Origin: a virus
Strand: one strand, 5' to 3'
IMG/VR virus record: IMGVR_UViG_3300025120_014381
Span: 1 to 64,000 of that record
DNA length: 64,000 nucleotides
The notes beneath the pieces were generated by a model. It was not told the DNA's origin. It saw only the letters and a program-made list of their open reading frames with translations, and searched no databases. The position numbers and the translations under genes are program-made. Every line of letters starts with the position of its first letter. The first letter of the stretch is position 1. Below, in pieces: positions 7,817 to 16,557 of the stretch.

Positions 7817-8370
7817 TACGACTCCTTGCTTTCACTTGCGTACTTTACACCCATAATAGTACCTATTATGCTAAACGAGTTAGTTAAAAGTATACCGAAT
7901 AAGTTGCTCCATGTATTACCAATTAATGTTGTACCTATTCCCGTATACATTGAAAACATAAATAATCCAGTTGTAAAAACTCCGACACCGATTATAATCC
8001 AGAGCGCGACTTGAACAATCTTACCAATTAATTCAAACTGTGTTTTCTTTTGCATTAAGTCCAAGTCTGTCAAAGCAGCGTCTTTAGCTTCGTCTGCTTT
8101 TTTGACAGCTTCTTTCAGGTCAGACATTAGCTGTTCATTCTCTTCTTGCGAAGCAATCAACTCGCGATTTTGAATTTGTACTTGCTTTGTTACCTCAAGT
8201 CGTTTCTTTCTATTGGTAATATCTTGTGACTTTGCATCAAGGAGATACTGCTTAAATTCTTCATCTTCTTGTGCATCGATTAATTTAATAATGTTGCCTT
8301 CCAAAAAAACATTGCGCTGATCTCCAATTGCAATCAATTGCTTTTTATCATTTTCACAAAAAATAATCAT
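7816..8370 (-). CDS. Coiled-coil protein with two C-terminal membrane segments
   Basis: A 184-residue protein. Residues 35-110 are charged and helical (KSQDITNRKKRLEVTKQVQI, LMSDLKEAVKKADEAKDAAL), probably coiled-coil. Two hydrophobic stretches follow: about 115-145 (IVQVALWIIIGVGVFTTGLF) and 148-178. It overlaps the receiver gene as TAATG and follows the histidine kinase, so it is likely part of the same module, perhaps anchoring or relaying the signal at the membrane. No enzymatic motif is seen. Confidence 0.7.
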   Translation of the reverse strand: MIIFCENDKKQLIAIGDQRNVFLEGNIIKLIDAQEDEEFKQYLLDAKSQDITNRKKRLEVTKQVQIQNRELIASQEENEQLMSDLKEAVKKADEAKDAALTDLDLMQKKTQFELIGKIVQVALWIIIGVGVFTTGLFMFSMYTGIGTTLIGNTWSNLFGILLTNSFSIIGTIMGVKYASESKES

Positions 8371-8807
8371 TATTTATATACTTTAAAAGCCGCTGTTCTA
8401 TTCTTATAACCTTCGTAATCATCTCTGAAGGCTTCTAAACGAGGCTCAATATCATCAGACTTTACGATCCAGAACTGTGCGCCAGCGTGCAAACTCTTGT
8501 TTATTTCTTCTTGATCAGCAGAAGAGCTTATGATCCCAACAACGACACCGTTACCATACTCATAGTTTATTTTTTGAATTAATTCAATGCCATCAAAGGA
8601 GGATCCGATAATATTTAAATCGACAAAAACACATTCAGGTTTTCCTTTTGAATCTGTTTTCCATTGTTCAAATAAACGTGCTGCTTCGTCTGAAGACGTA
8701 ATGCTTTGTAGATCGAGTGTTATATCTAATAAACTACACGCATCTTCAAAAACCAAATGAAATAAATTTTCATCGTCAACTAATAAAATTGAATTAATCA
8801 TGTTCAT
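8370..8807 (-). CDS. CheY-like single-domain response regulator
   Basis: A 145-residue receiver. The acidic pair is Asp11-Asp12 (LLVDDEN), the phospho-acceptor Asp63 (VFVDLNI), the switch serine about Ser94 (GIISSS) and the conserved lysine Lys116 (WIVKSDD). There is no output domain, so it acts by protein contact, as CheY or Spo0F do. Its start overlaps the stop of the histidine kinase by 4 nt, so the pair is a cognate two-component system. No sign of degeneration. Confidence 0.88.
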   Translation of the reverse strand: MNMINSILLVDDENLFHLVFEDACSLLDITLDLQSITSSDEAARLFEQWKTDSKGKPECVFVDLNIIGSSFDGIELIQKINYEYGNGVVVGIISSSADQEEINKSLHAGAQFWIVKSDDIEPRLEAFRDDYEGYKNRTAAFKVYK

Positions 8808-10042
8808 CGTATTTTCACCTTAATCATTGTACCGATGTCTAGTTTTTCAACAGACATTTGAAATCCATGTTCCTTAAATATGGCAACAGAAATGTTTAGT
8901 CCCAAACCTGTTCCTTTTTCTTTTTGACCTTCTTTTCTCTCATACGGCTGACTTAATTTATCAAAGTCTTTTTGTGACATACCGCGACCATTATCAATAA
9001 TTGCTAAATGTTTTTCATTTAACATTTCAACTCTTACAAATTTAGTTTTAGCGTCATTATATTTTAGTCCATTCCTTATCAGATTATCGATACCAGTACA
9101 AAATAACGCTTCATTTACCAACATTGTGGGAAGATCTTTAATTATAACTTGATCTGCATAAGCTGTCTTTTTTAAATAGTCTTTCAAAATATCAGCCATG
9201 TCATGCTCATTTTTTTCTAGTACTGCATTTTCCTTGACAAGATTAGTAAATTCAAAGACTCCTCTATAAACGCGCTGAGCATGATCTAATCCATCTTTAA
9301 TAAGCCTCAAAGATGTTTCAATTTTCAATTCTTTGATTTGTTCTGGTTTGATTCTACGTTCTAAGCTTTTGATGCCACGCGGAATGTAAGTATTAATACC
9401 ACTGTGCATGTCATGACGTAATATTTTTGCTGCATGTTCGAGGTATGTATTTTTGTTACGCAGTTCAAGTTGAGCGTTGTGCTCTCCTGTCACATCACTT
9501 GCAACATTGATTACTTGATATACAGCGCCACTTCCACTTTTAATAGGGTTATAAGAGCCGTAGAGCCAGACAACATCTCCTGACTTCTTTACTCTCTTAA
9601 ATTTATTTTTAATATTTTCACCGTTTCTTAGCTTTTTCCAAAAGTCTCTATACTTTTTACTCTTAACAATATCATTAGGGACGAAAAGCATATGATGTAA
9701 TCCTATGATTTCTTCTTGTGTGAAGCCTACAGCCTTGCAAAAATTGTTATTTGCTTTGACAACGTTTCCTTTGCTGTCATAGACAACAACAATGTTTGAG
9801 TTGTTAATTGCTTTAAGTTTGTCATTTATTTTTTGATTCTCATCTTTGTACTTAACATACATGTCCCAACCAAAAATAGCAGAAGCAGGCATGTAAATTA
9901 TAAACAGCATTATATTAAAAAGTGGGATACTGTAATTGAAGTGGATAATGTCAAGGTAAACAAAAGTTTGAGACATCATAAAAGCTATAGCTGTAAATGT
10001 TGCTAAACAAAAGGCTAACTTTGTTCTTCTTTTTAATTTCAT
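8804..10042 (-). CDS. Membrane PAS-domain histidine kinase
   Basis: A 412-residue kinase. Two membrane segments lie at about 8-30 and 38-58 with only a short loop between, so sensing is probably not by a large outer domain. A PAS domain follows (about 72-190, YDSKGNVVKANNNFCKAVGF). His210 in ILRHDMHSG is the likely phospho-acceptor. The ATPase domain shows the N box LIRNGLKYN (321-329), G1 DNGRGM (350-355) and G2 GTGLGLNIS (377-385). All catalytic boxes are intact. It phosphorylates the adjoining receiver by inference. Complete sensor kinases are rare in phage genomes. Confidence 0.92.
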   Translation of the reverse strand: MKLKRRTKLAFCLATFTAIAFMMSQTFVYLDIIHFNYSIPLFNIMLFIIYMPASAIFGWDMYVKYKDENQKINDKLKAINNSNIVVVYDSKGNVVKANNNFCKAVGFTQEEIIGLHHMLFVPNDIVKSKKYRDFWKKLRNGENIKNKFKRVKKSGDVVWLYGSYNPIKSGSGAVYQVINVASDVTGEHNAQLELRNKNTYLEHAAKILRHDMHSGINTYIPRGIKSLERRIKPEQIKELKIETSLRLIKDGLDHAQRVYRGVFEFTNLVKENAVLEKNEHDMADILKDYLKKTAYADQVIIKDLPTMLVNEALFCTGIDNLIRNGLKYNDAKTKFVRVEMLNEKHLAIIDNGRGMSQKDFDKLSQPYERKEGQKEKGTGLGLNISVAIFKEHGFQMSVEKLDIGTMIKVKIR

Positions 10043-10566
10043 TATTCTTCCGATTTAAAAAACTGTAAGTCTAAAATTAGTTCTACGTTGTTATCAATTA
10101 GAAAGTTTCGAGTACTTGAGGCAACAAAGTCTAAAAACCAACGTAATCTTTGCACTGTACACGTCATTTTAAAACAATATTTTTCTTGGCCACATTCATC
10201 TATAACAGTTCCGTTATACTGACCTATTAATTTCACTTCCCTTGCTACTTTCTTTATTTCTAAAAGACCATTAACTATATACTCATCATCAACAATATCG
10301 ACACTAGTTGATTTAAATTTAATTTCAGGATAATTTTCACAATCAAAAAACTCATCAGATTTTAAGTGAATGTCCCGTTCTGGTTGTGATGTATAAAGAC
10401 TTGCAACATCAATAACACATTCAAGCTTTGCATCACTTAGATCTTCTTTTTCTGAGATTATTGTTGATTCATAGTTGTTAAAACACCCACTCACAGATGA
10501 TATCATCATATGCTTTACTTTAAAAGAGATATCACTATGCGTTTGATCGATGATATATTTTGTCAT
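10042..10566 (-). CDS. YceI-family lipid-binding protein
   Basis: A 174-residue protein matching the YceI lipocalin-like fold: YIIDQTHSDISFKVKHMMIS at the N-terminus, the ERDIHLKSDEFFDCENYPEI segment and the INGLLEIKK-type strand (IVNGLLEIKKVAREVKL). YceI proteins bind polyisoprenoids such as ubiquinone precursors and are usually periplasmic; this one has no signal peptide. It is upstream of and touches the histidine kinase gene, so a role in sensing quinone or redox state is possible but inferred. Confidence 0.85.
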   Translation of the reverse strand: MTKYIIDQTHSDISFKVKHMMISSVSGCFNNYESTIISEKEDLSDAKLECVIDVASLYTSQPERDIHLKSDEFFDCENYPEIKFKSTSVDIVDDEYIVNGLLEIKKVAREVKLIGQYNGTVIDECGQEKYCFKMTCTVQRLRWFLDFVASSTRNFLIDNNVELILDLQFFKSEE

Positions 10567-10620
10567 ATAATTAACTCCCTTATCTTATAATTATATTCAC
10601 AAAACTAATTTGAGGTAAGT

Positions 10621-11442
10621 ATGGCAAAAATTAAAAATATGGGAACAGCAACAATGCGTTTTAGCGAAGGATTGATTGTTACCGGTTCTGCAGGAATAGA
10701 TGAACATTCACTAGTCGTAACAGGAAGTTCCCGAATAATTGGTAATCTAATTGTTGACAGTCGCATTGGAATTGGAACAGAAAGCCCAGACTACAAACTA
10801 GAAATCGGTGGTAGCATGTCAATCGGTGAATATATTTATCATAGAAATGATACAGATACATTTATTAGATTCGAAGCCAACAAAGTTAGTATTGATGCTG
10901 GTGCTTCTAGTGGTGATGTAATTCTGTCAGGAAGTGTGCATGCGCCTAATGGTATTACAGGTTCTATAACAAATGCTGTTTCTGACATGGATGGTAATAG
11001 AATTTTAGGCGGTTTATATCAGCTTGACGACGGCTTAATTCAAAATCCTAATTCAAGTTATAGTAGAATTTACTTTCCCGCTGATGATACACTCGTAGAG
11101 ACAGTTGGACCAGTGTCTCATAATTATAAAATAGCACCATTTAATGGTGAACTAATAAAAATGCAAGTCAAGTCAATTCAAGATTTTACTGGGAAAGCAC
11201 TAACAGCTTCGCTTCATGTAGGTACAGGTACAAATAATGCATACAGCGCCACACCTGCTGTCTCTGTTGTGCTCAATGGTCAAGCTGCTCATTCCGTGTA
11301 TACCTTTGATTTTCTTGGAAGAAGTGGAACAACATTTAGCGAAGGTAATATATTTGGATTTAGCTTAGAATTGTCTGAAAATTTTGCCGGCAACGAAACA
11401 ATACACTTTACATCAGTTGTTAGATTTAATCCTTACTCTTAA
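10621..11442 (+). CDS. Fibre-like virion protein
   Basis: A 273-residue protein on the plus strand, with GAGG before its ATG. The sequence is Gly/Ser/Thr-rich, with repeated short beta units and IGIGTESPDYKLEIGGSMSI, a motif common in phage fibre shafts. VILSGSVHAPNGITGSI resembles the larger tail proteins at 55-62 kb. The C-terminal 120 residues (from YSRIYFPADDTLVETVGPVS) form a separate globular-looking part that may be a receptor or attachment domain. Likely a tail or head fibre. Confidence 0.75.
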   Translation: MAKIKNMGTATMRFSEGLIVTGSAGIDEHSLVVTGSSRIIGNLIVDSRIGIGTESPDYKLEIGGSMSIGEYIYHRNDTDTFIRFEANKVSIDAGASSGDVILSGSVHAPNGITGSITNAVSDMDGNRILGGLYQLDDGLIQNPNSSYSRIYFPADDTLVETVGPVSHNYKIAPFNGELIKMQVKSIQDFTGKALTASLHVGTGTNNAYSATPAVSVVLNGQAAHSVYTFDFLGRSGTTFSEGNIFGFSLELSENFAGNETIHFTSVVRFNPYS

Positions 11443-11949
11443 TCATTCTGGAAACCAAAATTTAGTTCCCATTTGCATATACGCTGGATGCATAATATGA
11501 CCAACAACTTCGACATGACCTAATCCAAGTGCATGACCTAATTCGTGCTCGAGTAATAAGTCAAGATTATATGTACCAGGCCTGAGTTTGATTACTGCAC
11601 CCCTCATCCAGCGAAGCTGTGTATATCTTGCAGTTTGCCCTAATACATTTATATTGTTTAACCTGGCATCACGTCTTATGATAATAAACCCTTCTAGATA
11701 TTCGTGGGCGCATGTTTCTTTTGAAGGATTCATTTCGTACATTGCTATTGGAAACCCTCTAAGCGTCCAGTAGTTAATGGCTCTAATAACAACAATTTCA
11801 GGGAGAGGTTTACCATAGCAGTTTAAAATAACAGGAGGTTCTGGCCACACCCATGCTTGAAAAACATTTGCTTCGTAAACTCTTTTCATTCCTAGTCCTA
11901 AAAAGAAACCAAAAATTAATGTAATAAAAAGATTAAACTGTTTACTCAT
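11443..11949 (-). CDS. Matrixin-like zinc metalloprotease, membrane-anchored or secreted
   Basis: A 168-residue protein. Residues 7-22 (LFITLIFGFFLGLGMK) form a signal peptide or anchor. The zinc site HELGHALGLGH, about residues 136-146, is the full metzincin motif HExxHxxGxxH, followed by the Met-turn HIMHP. Short matrixin-type proteases fit this size. It should cleave proteins in the periplasm or outside the cell. It overlaps the vWA lipoprotein gene by 8 nt, suggesting joint export. Its role for a phage is unclear: degradation of host surface protein or superinfection control are guesses. Confidence 0.87.
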   Translation of the reverse strand: MSKQFNLFITLIFGFFLGLGMKRVYEANVFQAWVWPEPPVILNCYGKPLPEIVVIRAINYWTLRGFPIAMYEMNPSKETCAHEYLEGFIIIRRDARLNNINVLGQTARYTQLRWMRGAVIKLRPGTYNLDLLLEHELGHALGLGHVEVVGHIMHPAYMQMGTKFWFPE

Positions 11950-13528
11950 CGCCGCATCCCCAAACTGCGTATTCTATTGTTATTGTTTGCCCGGGATCTG
12001 GTATGTTTCTTTCGTTAAATAACACAGAGTTAGTGGACGGTTCATACACCCACTCATAAGTCAGCTGGCCATTAACTGTTACGCTTATTGTCGACTCAAT
12101 CGGGTCATTTTCATCTATAGCGAAAGATATTTGTGTTGTGACTGTGTTTGCAAGGTTCTGCATTTGTTGGCCCCAATCAGCAGCACATATTGAATACCAT
12201 GCTCCATTATACCTCTGGGTCATATCATAATAACCCGCGCCAAACTGTATATTACGATTTGATGATATATAAGGGAAATTACATCCACCTGGGTAATCAC
12301 CTATCACAGCAAATTGTCTCATTAAATCAATAGATAATTTAAAACTATCAAAGAAGTTTGTATACGATATCCAACCTCCTTGTGAATGATCTGGTTCATC
12401 AGAAACATAGATTATCACCATAGTTGCATTTTCTCTATAGTAATGATTTCCTGGCGCAGCATCTCCTTCTAATGCATATTTTGCCATTTCAATACCCTTT
12501 TCCATTCCGCTCCCCCTAATCCCAATAGAAGAAATTACATTTTGCACCCACAAAACCGGGCTTGGATGTGTTGAATCAATCCAAGAATATCCGTCATATT
12601 GTCTAAACCTTGCTTCGTCTGTTGTAATAACAGCAAGATGATAATCTGAACCGGTACTTTCAAATACATTCATAAAAGAGTTCATTTGACTACTAAGCTC
12701 TTGTTGAAATATATTCATTGATCCGGAGTTATCAACTACAAAAAGCACATCTAAAAGAGATATCTCTTCTTGAATATTCGTTTGTGTGTGCCAATGCTCG
12801 ACGTCTCCTTCGCCATACTGCACCACCTCTGTAAGCGGCAATACTGGATCGTTTCCTTCTATTCTAATTACACTTTCATCATAACTAATATCAATCGGTG
12901 TATATGAAACTAGAAAATCAACTTCTTGCCCGGGCATTAATTCCCACGGTGGTGGAGGTAAGCTTCCCATTTCCATAATTATGTCTTGCGGTTGTGTTAC
13001 CATTTGTGTGACGCTGTCCACCGTCAACACCAGATTCCCGTCGTTGCGTATGGTGATTCTTTCTTCGTTGTCACATCCTATACTTATCTGACCGTAATCA
13101 AAGACTTCTGGTGTTACTGTCATGACTGGTGCGTCACCAAAACCAGAGACAGGCAACTCATACTCATTTTCATCTTCATCGTTAGTAACAAATCTAATTA
13201 AAGCGCCATTACTTTCGAAAGTCTCAGGAATATAATACACGTTAAATTCTTGTGTTTCTCCCGGGCCAATCGTGTAATTTTCTAATAAACTATCATCAAG
13301 GCTGAACCGGTCATTACCTGAAACTAGTTCTGGGTAGCTTATAATTAATTCTTCATCACCCGCATTAATAACAGCAAAAGTTGCTTGTCCAGATTCTAAT
13401 CCGGACTGTAAATGTCCAAATTCAATAGATTCAGGATAAACAACTAATTCTGGCTCAGTTTGTATTACTTTGTTGACGCCGTAATCATTGCAAGAAAGAA
13501 ACAGTAAAGCAAATAGAATGTACCACAT
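11942..13528 (-). CDS. vWA-domain lipoprotein with HYDIN/choice-of-anchor-type repeats
   Basis: A 528-residue protein. A lipoprotein signal ends at Cys13 (LLFLSC). Two immunoglobulin-like repeats follow: about 30-130 (VYPESIEFGHLQSGLESGQA) and 133-235 (VTPEVFDYGQISIGC...), each with the x-P-E-x-x-x-F/D-x-G pattern of choice-of-anchor D/HYDIN domains. A vWA domain from about 258 carries the MIDAS motif DNSGSM plus YVSDEPD later. Such lipoproteins are common in Myxococcota-like bacteria. It would be a cell-surface adhesin or scaffold made during infection. Possible recent acquisition from a host. Confidence 0.85.
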   Translation of the reverse strand: MWYILFALLFLSCNDYGVNKVIQTEPELVVYPESIEFGHLQSGLESGQATFAVINAGDEELIISYPELVSGNDRFSLDDSLLENYTIGPGETQEFNVYYIPETFESNGALIRFVTNDEDENEYELPVSGFGDAPVMTVTPEVFDYGQISIGCDNEERITIRNDGNLVLTVDSVTQMVTQPQDIIMEMGSLPPPPWELMPGQEVDFLVSYTPIDISYDESVIRIEGNDPVLPLTEVVQYGEGDVEHWHTQTNIQEEISLLDVLFVVDNSGSMNIFQQELSSQMNSFMNVFESTGSDYHLAVITTDEARFRQYDGYSWIDSTHPSPVLWVQNVISSIGIRGSGMEKGIEMAKYALEGDAAPGNHYYRENATMVIIYVSDEPDHSQGGWISYTNFFDSFKLSIDLMRQFAVIGDYPGGCNFPYISSNRNIQFGAGYYDMTQRYNGAWYSICAADWGQQMQNLANTVTTQISFAIDENDPIESTISVTVNGQLTYEWVYEPSTNSVLFNERNIPDPGQTITIEYAVWGCGDE

Positions 13529-13570
13529 AAAACACCCCCATATTTTTAAATATAGGAAATATTTTATTTT

Positions 13571-13756
13571 TTACGAAAATGTCACATGATCTGACAATAA
13601 AGCGTCAATTTTTTTGATTGTTTCACCTATTAGCTCAATGTGTTCGATTTCTCGCATAATAGCGTTGCGATTACTTCTCCAGTCATTTCTTTTCTGAAAA
13701 TTTTCTATTAACGTCATTCTAATGTTGACTAGTGCTTGTATTGTTTCTTTATCCAT
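13571..13756 (-). CDS. Small helical protein
   Basis: A 61-residue charged, helical protein (MDKETIQALVNIRMTLIENF...) with a predicted single hairpin or coiled coil. It overlaps the following upstream gene by 8 nt, consistent with a real gene. No family is recognised. Confidence 0.55.
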   Translation of the reverse strand: MDKETIQALVNIRMTLIENFQKRNDWRSNRNAIMREIEHIELIGETIKKIDALLSDHVTFS

Positions 13757-14321
13757 TCGTCACTCCTTGTAAAAACCAGTCAGGTGTTTTTGAACGAGGT
13801 TCCCACTTAGCAAACCTGACCTTGTCTTTAATATAATACTTTCTATAGCTTTGTATAGGATCATCACCAACTTTATATTCTTCTTTCATGCAGATAGGAA
13901 ATGGAGTTCTACCTTTCACAGGAAAGCTGGCAGGACCATTTTTTATGAGCCAATGATAAACCTCAGTAGACTTGTGAATCTTGTCATACCTCAAATTATA
14001 CTCACGTAGTAAACACCGCATTAACTCCATATGCCAACCATAGTTTTCTGCCGACTGTCTAGTCCAGATAGTGCAAGGATGATTGACGTGTGTCAGTCCC
14101 CATGGTGGCTGTTTATCTTGAGGCACGTTAACCCTTAAATATTCTTTAGCGTCTCGCATCAGCTTAAAGTCTGATCTCGTTTTGCCAAACTTATCAAGCC
14201 AACTCATCCAGTGCGCAGCGCATCCCATTTGACCTGCCTCTAAAATCATTTTAACCACGTGTTTATTGCAGTGGTATTCTGCAGCCTTCTGAGGCTGTTC
14301 ATCTAATACGAACATATTCAT
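13749..14321 (-). CDS. Conserved phage protein with HCxKHVVKMILE signature
   Basis: A 190-residue protein of a family I know from many T4-like and other lytic phages but cannot name. Its marks are MNMFVLDEQPQKAAEYHCNK, HVVKMILEAGQM, the HVNHPCTIWTRQSAENY segment and the C-terminal YRKYYIKDKVRFAKWEPRSK. Invariant His, Cys, Arg and Trp residues suggest an enzyme. The experimental function is unknown to me. Confidence 0.75.
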   Translation of the reverse strand: MNMFVLDEQPQKAAEYHCNKHVVKMILEAGQMGCAAHWMSWLDKFGKTRSDFKLMRDAKEYLRVNVPQDKQPPWGLTHVNHPCTIWTRQSAENYGWHMELMRCLLREYNLRYDKIHKSTEVYHWLIKNGPASFPVKGRTPFPICMKEEYKVGDDPIQSYRKYYIKDKVRFAKWEPRSKTPDWFLQGVTNG

Positions 14322-14323
14322 TT

Positions 14324-15109
14324 TTACTTTCCTAGTAAAGTGTTAATAATTTTAATTGTTTGTTCGGGGTTTTTAGTTTCAAAACTTCTGTTAGGATCTT
14401 TTTCTTTAATGACTTCATAAAGTTCTTTGTCGTTACCGTTCTGTCTACATCTATCACCAATAAACCAGATAGCGTCTTCTTGGCTAAAATTTCTCAAAAC
14501 AAGTGATTTGTCCCACCCACGTGGGTATATATCAAAAGATGTTGAACCACCTAGTTTAACGTCAACATTTTCATATAGTGGCGATCTAAAGTACGCGTCC
14601 AGTAAAGACGCTCTGATGTTATGCTTCACGTCTAATGTTTTCCACACTGTTCTCTCGTCATGACTAGCATTTCTCCCAATAGGGCACCAGTTTATCATAG
14701 ACCCGCGACAGTCAATAAAATTACCTGTCAGTGGAATATGTCTACTGTAAACTTTACGTTTGATGCGCAATTGATTTTCAATTAAGTGATATATAATATT
14801 TTTATACTTTACTTTACCAAGTTCTTTTTCCATAGACATGTTGTATATGACTTTTTCTAAATTAGCCTCATAACGTATGTACTTGGTGCCATTATGTGGA
14901 AAGTAATACAGCTTATCATGATCAAAATTAAAATCTTCAAACATGATAGTGCATTGTTCTTTGATGTAATCCATACCAGAGCCGGTAACAATTCCAATTT
15001 CATATCCACACTCGTGGAGGCCTTTAAGCATATCGAGAACTGAACGTTCCATCGCTTTTCTGGCAGGTGTTAGTGTACCATCCATATCAAACAAAACTAT
15101 TTTTTTCAT
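14324..15109 (-). CDS. Phosphomannomutase, eukaryotic PMM type (HAD)
   Basis: A 261-residue protein; the ATG at 15109 has AAGGAG 8 nt upstream, while an in-frame GTG lies 3 codons earlier. It has the PMM motifs: VLFDMDGTLTPAR (nucleophile Asp and Asp+2), GSMINWCPIGRNAS (substrate loop), GGSTSFDIYPRGWDKS and WFIGDRCRQNGND. This is the HAD-IIB phosphomannomutase family, which converts mannose-6-P to mannose-1-P. With the neighbouring nucleotidyltransferase and the two epimerases it suggests sugar-nucleotide synthesis, perhaps for DNA or surface glycans. Confidence 0.87.
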   Translation of the reverse strand: MKKIVLFDMDGTLTPARKAMERSVLDMLKGLHECGYEIGIVTGSGMDYIKEQCTIMFEDFNFDHDKLYYFPHNGTKYIRYEANLEKVIYNMSMEKELGKVKYKNIIYHLIENQLRIKRKVYSRHIPLTGNFIDCRGSMINWCPIGRNASHDERTVWKTLDVKHNIRASLLDAYFRSPLYENVDVKLGGSTSFDIYPRGWDKSLVLRNFSQEDAIWFIGDRCRQNGNDKELYEVIKEKDPNRSFETKNPEQTIKIINTLLGK

Positions 15110-15114
15110 GCTAA

Positions 15115-15567
15115 TCACTCCTTACAGAAGTTTCTAACTGCGTTTATCAACCAGGAAGAAGATTGTGGCTTATCATTTCCGCCCATCCCCCAGACCATTT
15201 GTATACCTAATTCTTTACACAAATCCATTTCAGGTGTATTTCTGTCTCCTCTATCTCCACCATTTGCAAAAATATGTGGGTCAAGATGACGTAATGTTTC
15301 ACAAACTGTGTTGTCATCGTCTTTAGCTTCAACAACATCAACAACGCCTTTGATTGCATACAATATTTCTTGTCTCTCTTCATAAGGCATAAAAGCGTAA
15401 CCTTTCTTTCGAACAAGCCATTCATCAGAATTTGCAATGACAATCACATTGCCAAGTTTTGATGCATCTTGTATCATTCTTACATGCCCTATGTGGATCG
15501 GATCAAAACCACCAGAAACACAAACTATTTTTTTATTATCTATAAGTTGTCTTTTTTCTTTTTTCAA
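15115..15567 (-). CDS. Nucleotidyltransferase of the GCT/HldE type
   Basis: A 150-residue protein from a TTG start. VCVSGGFDPIHIGHVRMIQ holds the HxGH nucleotide-binding motif, and PYEERQEIL plus DPHIFANGGDRGDRN match the cytidylyltransferase-like family. KPQSSSWLI resembles the SSS-[TV] motif of the HldE adenylyltransferase domain. The family makes CDP-glycerol, ADP-heptose or similar; the substrate here cannot be fixed. It lies 5 nt from the phosphomannomutase start and is likely in the same pathway. Confidence 0.83.
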   Translation of the reverse strand: MKKEKRQLIDNKKIVCVSGGFDPIHIGHVRMIQDASKLGNVIVIANSDEWLVRKKGYAFMPYEERQEILYAIKGVVDVVEAKDDDNTVCETLRHLDPHIFANGGDRGDRNTPEMDLCKELGIQMVWGMGGNDKPQSSSWLINAVRNFCKE

Positions 15568-15797
15568 TGTGCTTTACCCTTTATATCGTAGTATGTAACG
15601 TTTATTATTCTACCTTGTGCCAAAACTTTGTACACTTTTTCCCAAATTAATTCTTTTGTACACCACAAATCATCATATTCTTTAGTATATCTCTTGTCGT
15701 GCTCTGACAATATTACGCCGATAAAAAAAGCGTTGTCATTCTTAGACAACGCTCTACCACGCACAATTACTAAGTCACCTTTCTTATAAGAAGACAA
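15564..15797 (-). CDS. Small SH3-like protein
   Basis: A 77-residue protein. The TTG start is preceded by GGAGG at 6 nt. It opens SSYKKGDLVIVRGRALSKND, the signature of the SH3-like set here, then FFIGVILSEHD and a C-terminal strand KVLAQGRIINVTYY. Function unknown. Confidence 0.65.
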   Translation of the reverse strand: MSSYKKGDLVIVRGRALSKNDNAFFIGVILSEHDKRYTKEYDDLWCTKELIWEKVYKVLAQGRIINVTYYDIKGKAH

Positions 15798-15822
15798 CTT
15801 AAACCTCCAAGCTGAGAATATT

Positions 15823-16371
15823 TTAGCCTACACCTTCAAAAGATGCTGTACCGTTGATGCTACCTGTTAAAGACGGGAATTCACCGCTAGATATCATGGT
15901 CAAACCTGCTAAAATAGAGAATGAAGTTGCATGAGCTGCGGCAGGTGTGTTATCAGATGCGTTTGACATAAAAAATATTTCTTTGCAACGTATGTCTAAA
16001 TTAATCACTGTACCGAAAGTATCTGGATTTTGTGCTTTAGTGGCGGAAGCTGAGGGTATCAAGAAAAAGTTTCTATTATCTGTAGCTGAGATTGATGTTT
16101 TTGCTGATCCTCCGAGACTCACAGGCAACCTTTCTCCAGGTGCAAACATGCCTCGTTTGCTAAAACCAACTCTTAATTCATTCGCGCCAGTATTCCTGAT
16201 AGTTATGTGCTTCGTAACAAAAGGGAACGAAACAGAAACTGGCTCTGGGCTAGCACTATTTGCATCAATACCTTTTACTTCTGATGCTGCTGAACTCGTT
16301 ACGAAAGGTATACCACTTACTTGATACGCAGGTACAAAACTCGGACCTGACTTTGGCCAATTTATTGACAT
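15823..16371 (-). CDS. Virion-type structural protein
   Basis: A 182-residue Ser/Ala/Gly-rich beta protein. MSINWPKSGPSFVPAYQVSG, then IPFVTSSAAS and the core KHITIRNTGANELRVGFSKR, resemble small decoration or tail proteins of marine phages. It has no enzyme motif. Single gene between SH3-like genes. Confidence 0.65.
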   Translation of the reverse strand: MSINWPKSGPSFVPAYQVSGIPFVTSSAASEVKGIDANSASPEPVSVSFPFVTKHITIRNTGANELRVGFSKRGMFAPGERLPVSLGGSAKTSISATDNRNFFLIPSASATKAQNPDTFGTVINLDIRCKEIFFMSNASDNTPAAAHATSFSILAGLTMISSGEFPSLTGSINGTASFEGVG

Positions 16372-16398
16372 TGTAATCTCCTATTTTACTCTATGATA

Positions 16399-16557
16399 TT
16401 AATTATCTGTCACAACTGATAAAATATACCATTCTTCTAATTTACCTTTTGTCAGCACTGTCAGATAATTTGGGTGCACTTGGTTGTTTTTTACGACGAT
16501 TCCTAGTTTTTTTTGTTTTTTGTGTTTTACTAGTTTGCCTATGTACCTTTCGCTCAT
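16399..16557 (-). CDS. Tiny SH3-like protein, overlapping the upstream gene
   Basis: A 52-residue frame beginning MSERYIGKLVKHKKQKKLGI, then VHPNYLTVLTKGKLEEWYI, the same barrel pattern as the other small SH3-like proteins (G-x-L-V, G-I-V-V, EEWY). GGAAGAAG lies 6-10 nt before the ATG. The first 116 nt overlap the end of the next gene in another frame. Conservation of the pattern is why I accept it; a longer in-frame start at 16644 seems unlikely. Confidence 0.6.
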   Translation of the reverse strand: MSERYIGKLVKHKKQKKLGIVVKNNQVHPNYLTVLTKGKLEEWYILSVVTDN

